Assembly: GCA_028277865.1 (NCBI GenBank)
Contig: JANQFM010000419.1
Span: 1 to 23,655, forward strand
Direction: 5' to 3'
Source: Acidobacteriota bacterium
GTDB taxonomy: Bacteria > Acidobacteriota > UBA6911 > RPQK01 > DATIPO01
Length of the DNA: 23,655 nt
Program-made: the position numbers and the translations under genes
Shown: positions 22,757 to 23,655 of the stretch, piece after piece
How the letters are laid out: each line of letters begins with the position of its first letter
Numbering within the stretch: the first letter of the stretch is position 1
Notes under the pieces: generated by a model
What the model was told of the DNA's origin: nothing
The model's database searches: none
What the model saw: only the letters and a program-made list of their open reading frames with translations

Positions 22757-23655
22757 ATGACCAAAACGCGAGCGAGCCTTCCCTTCTTCTCCTTGATGTG
22801 CGCATTGCTGCTGGCGGCCTTTGCCGACAGTTCGGTACTTGCCCAGCGAGGCGGACCGCCGCGCCGCATCGCCAATCCCGAGACGATCAAGCTGCCGGGC
22901 GGTGCACGGGTGGAGTTCAAGTCCTTTCAATCGCCTTCCCTTGGCAAAGCGCTTTCCTACAGCGTCTTTTTGCCCCCTTCATACGACCATCAACCCGAAC
23001 GGCGCTATCCGGTGGTCTACTTTCTTCACGGCCTCAACAACGATCACACCAGCTGGGCCTCCGAGCGCTACGGAAACCTGCCGAGACATATTGAAGAGCA
23101 GATGACGCAAGGCGCAATCCCCGAGTTCCTGATGATTCACCCCTCGGGGGAAAGGGGTTTTTATACCGATTCGCTGGACGGTCAACGCAAATATGAGTCG
23201 GCCATCATCCGGGACATGATCGAAGAGACCGAAAAAGTCTTCAGGGTGAAGACCGAACGATCGGCGCGGGCCATCGCCGGAACCTCCATGGGGGGCTACG
23301 GGGCCATGAAGATCGCCTTGAAGCATCCCCGGCATTTCGCCGCTGTTGCGGCAGGCTCCCCGATCGTCTTCCTGGGCGACGATCCCCTCTCAGCCCTGCC
23401 CAACGGGCAAAGCCGTTTCGCCCAGTTCCTCAAGCGCATGGTGGGCAGCGTATTCGGCGATCCGGTCGACCGCGACCACTGGAAGGCCAACAGCGTGGAA
23501 TCGCTGGCCCGAAACAATGACCTGGACGGCTTGAACATCTACTTCTTCTACGGCACCGCCGACCGCTACGGGCAGTGGATCCCGCTCGAGGAAGGTGTGC
23601 GGACCCTGGACCGCATCTTTCAGGAGCGCAAGGCCGGGCACACCTTCAAGGTCAT
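22757..23655 (+). CDS. Secreted alpha/beta-hydrolase esterase (esterase D / PF00756 type), cut by window end
   Basis: 299 codons are visible and the frame is still open at the edge. A Sec signal peptide (residues 1 to about 29, ending SSVLAQ) precedes LSYSVFLPPSYDHQ and YPVVYFLHGLNNDHTSW (oxyanion region). The nucleophile is Ser177 in GTSMGGYGA, and the acid is probably Asp269 in YGTADRYG. The catalytic His normally lies a few residues after the GHTFKV-like segment, so it should be just beyond the window. The family hydrolyses carboxyl esters, including feruloyl/acetyl esters, mycolyl groups or S-formylglutathione, and the substrate here is open. ATG 22757 has no Shine-Dalgarno sequence, consistent with a leaderless transcript from the adjacent TATAAT. 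Confidence 0.88.
   Translation, partial: MTKTRASLPFFSLMCALLLAAFADSSVLAQRGGPPRRIANPETIKLPGGARVEFKSFQSPSLGKALSYSVFLPPSYDHQPERRYPVVYFLHGLNNDHTSWASERYGNLPRHIEEQMTQGAIPEFLMIHPSGERGFYTDSLDGQRKYESAIIRDMIEETEKVFRVKTERSARAIAGTSMGGYGAMKIALKHPRHFAAVAAGSPIVFLGDDPLSALPNGQSRFAQFLKRMVGSVFGDPVDRDHWKANSVESLARNNDLDGLNIYFFYGTADRYGQWIPLEEGVRTLDRIFQERKAGHTFKV

Overview
This is bacterial chromosomal DNA: GC-rich, with short gaps, housekeeping genes and Shine-Dalgarno starts. Several features together suggest Acidobacteriota or a near relative: the order tig-clpP-clpX-lon-engB-rho, a HAL2-type bisphosphate nucleotidase, a secreted S9 peptidase, a Uma2 protein and many short intergenic repeats. No single gene proves this, so the phylum is an inference.

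Layout. (1) 106-2603: a UMF1-type MFS exporter and a HAL2/CysQ-like phosphatase, separated by a nested inverted-repeat element. (2) 2770-10566: a proteostasis and housekeeping block, with trigger factor, ClpP, ClpX, Lon, the ribosome-assembly GTPase EngB and termination factor Rho, all on + and closely packed. (3) 10747-17477: a complete tryptophan operon, trpE-trpG-trpD-trpC/F (fused)-trpB-trpA. It is preceded by a good sigma70-type promoter, a short leader ORF (MMDHFFWRRAT) and a strong intrinsic terminator, which is the geometry of a transcription attenuator. (4) 17550-19272: two minus-strand genes, a protein with three TerB-like motifs and a Uma2-family nuclease-fold protein. (5) 19457-21496: a secreted S9 prolyl-oligopeptidase-family enzyme, convergent with a minus-strand protein of unknown function carrying EF-hand-like Asp-rich loops (21569-22624). 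(6) 22757 to the window end: a secreted alpha/beta-hydrolase esterase, cut by the edge. It diverges from the previous gene across a 54-bp near-perfect palindrome that abuts a TATAAT box.

The main non-genic feature is a set of short repeats in the spacers. At least nine arrays have a strict 7-bp period but different unit sequences. A second family of about 25 bp (CTCTGTG...CTCTGTGG type) sits in the trpE/trpG spacer, after trpA and between two convergent genes, and a related GCG-rich version lies in the trpF/trpB spacer. Three of the trp operon's internal junctions carry such repeats, and one repeat fragment appears to encode the C-terminus of TrpE. I see no phage, transposase, CRISPR array, tRNA or rRNA.
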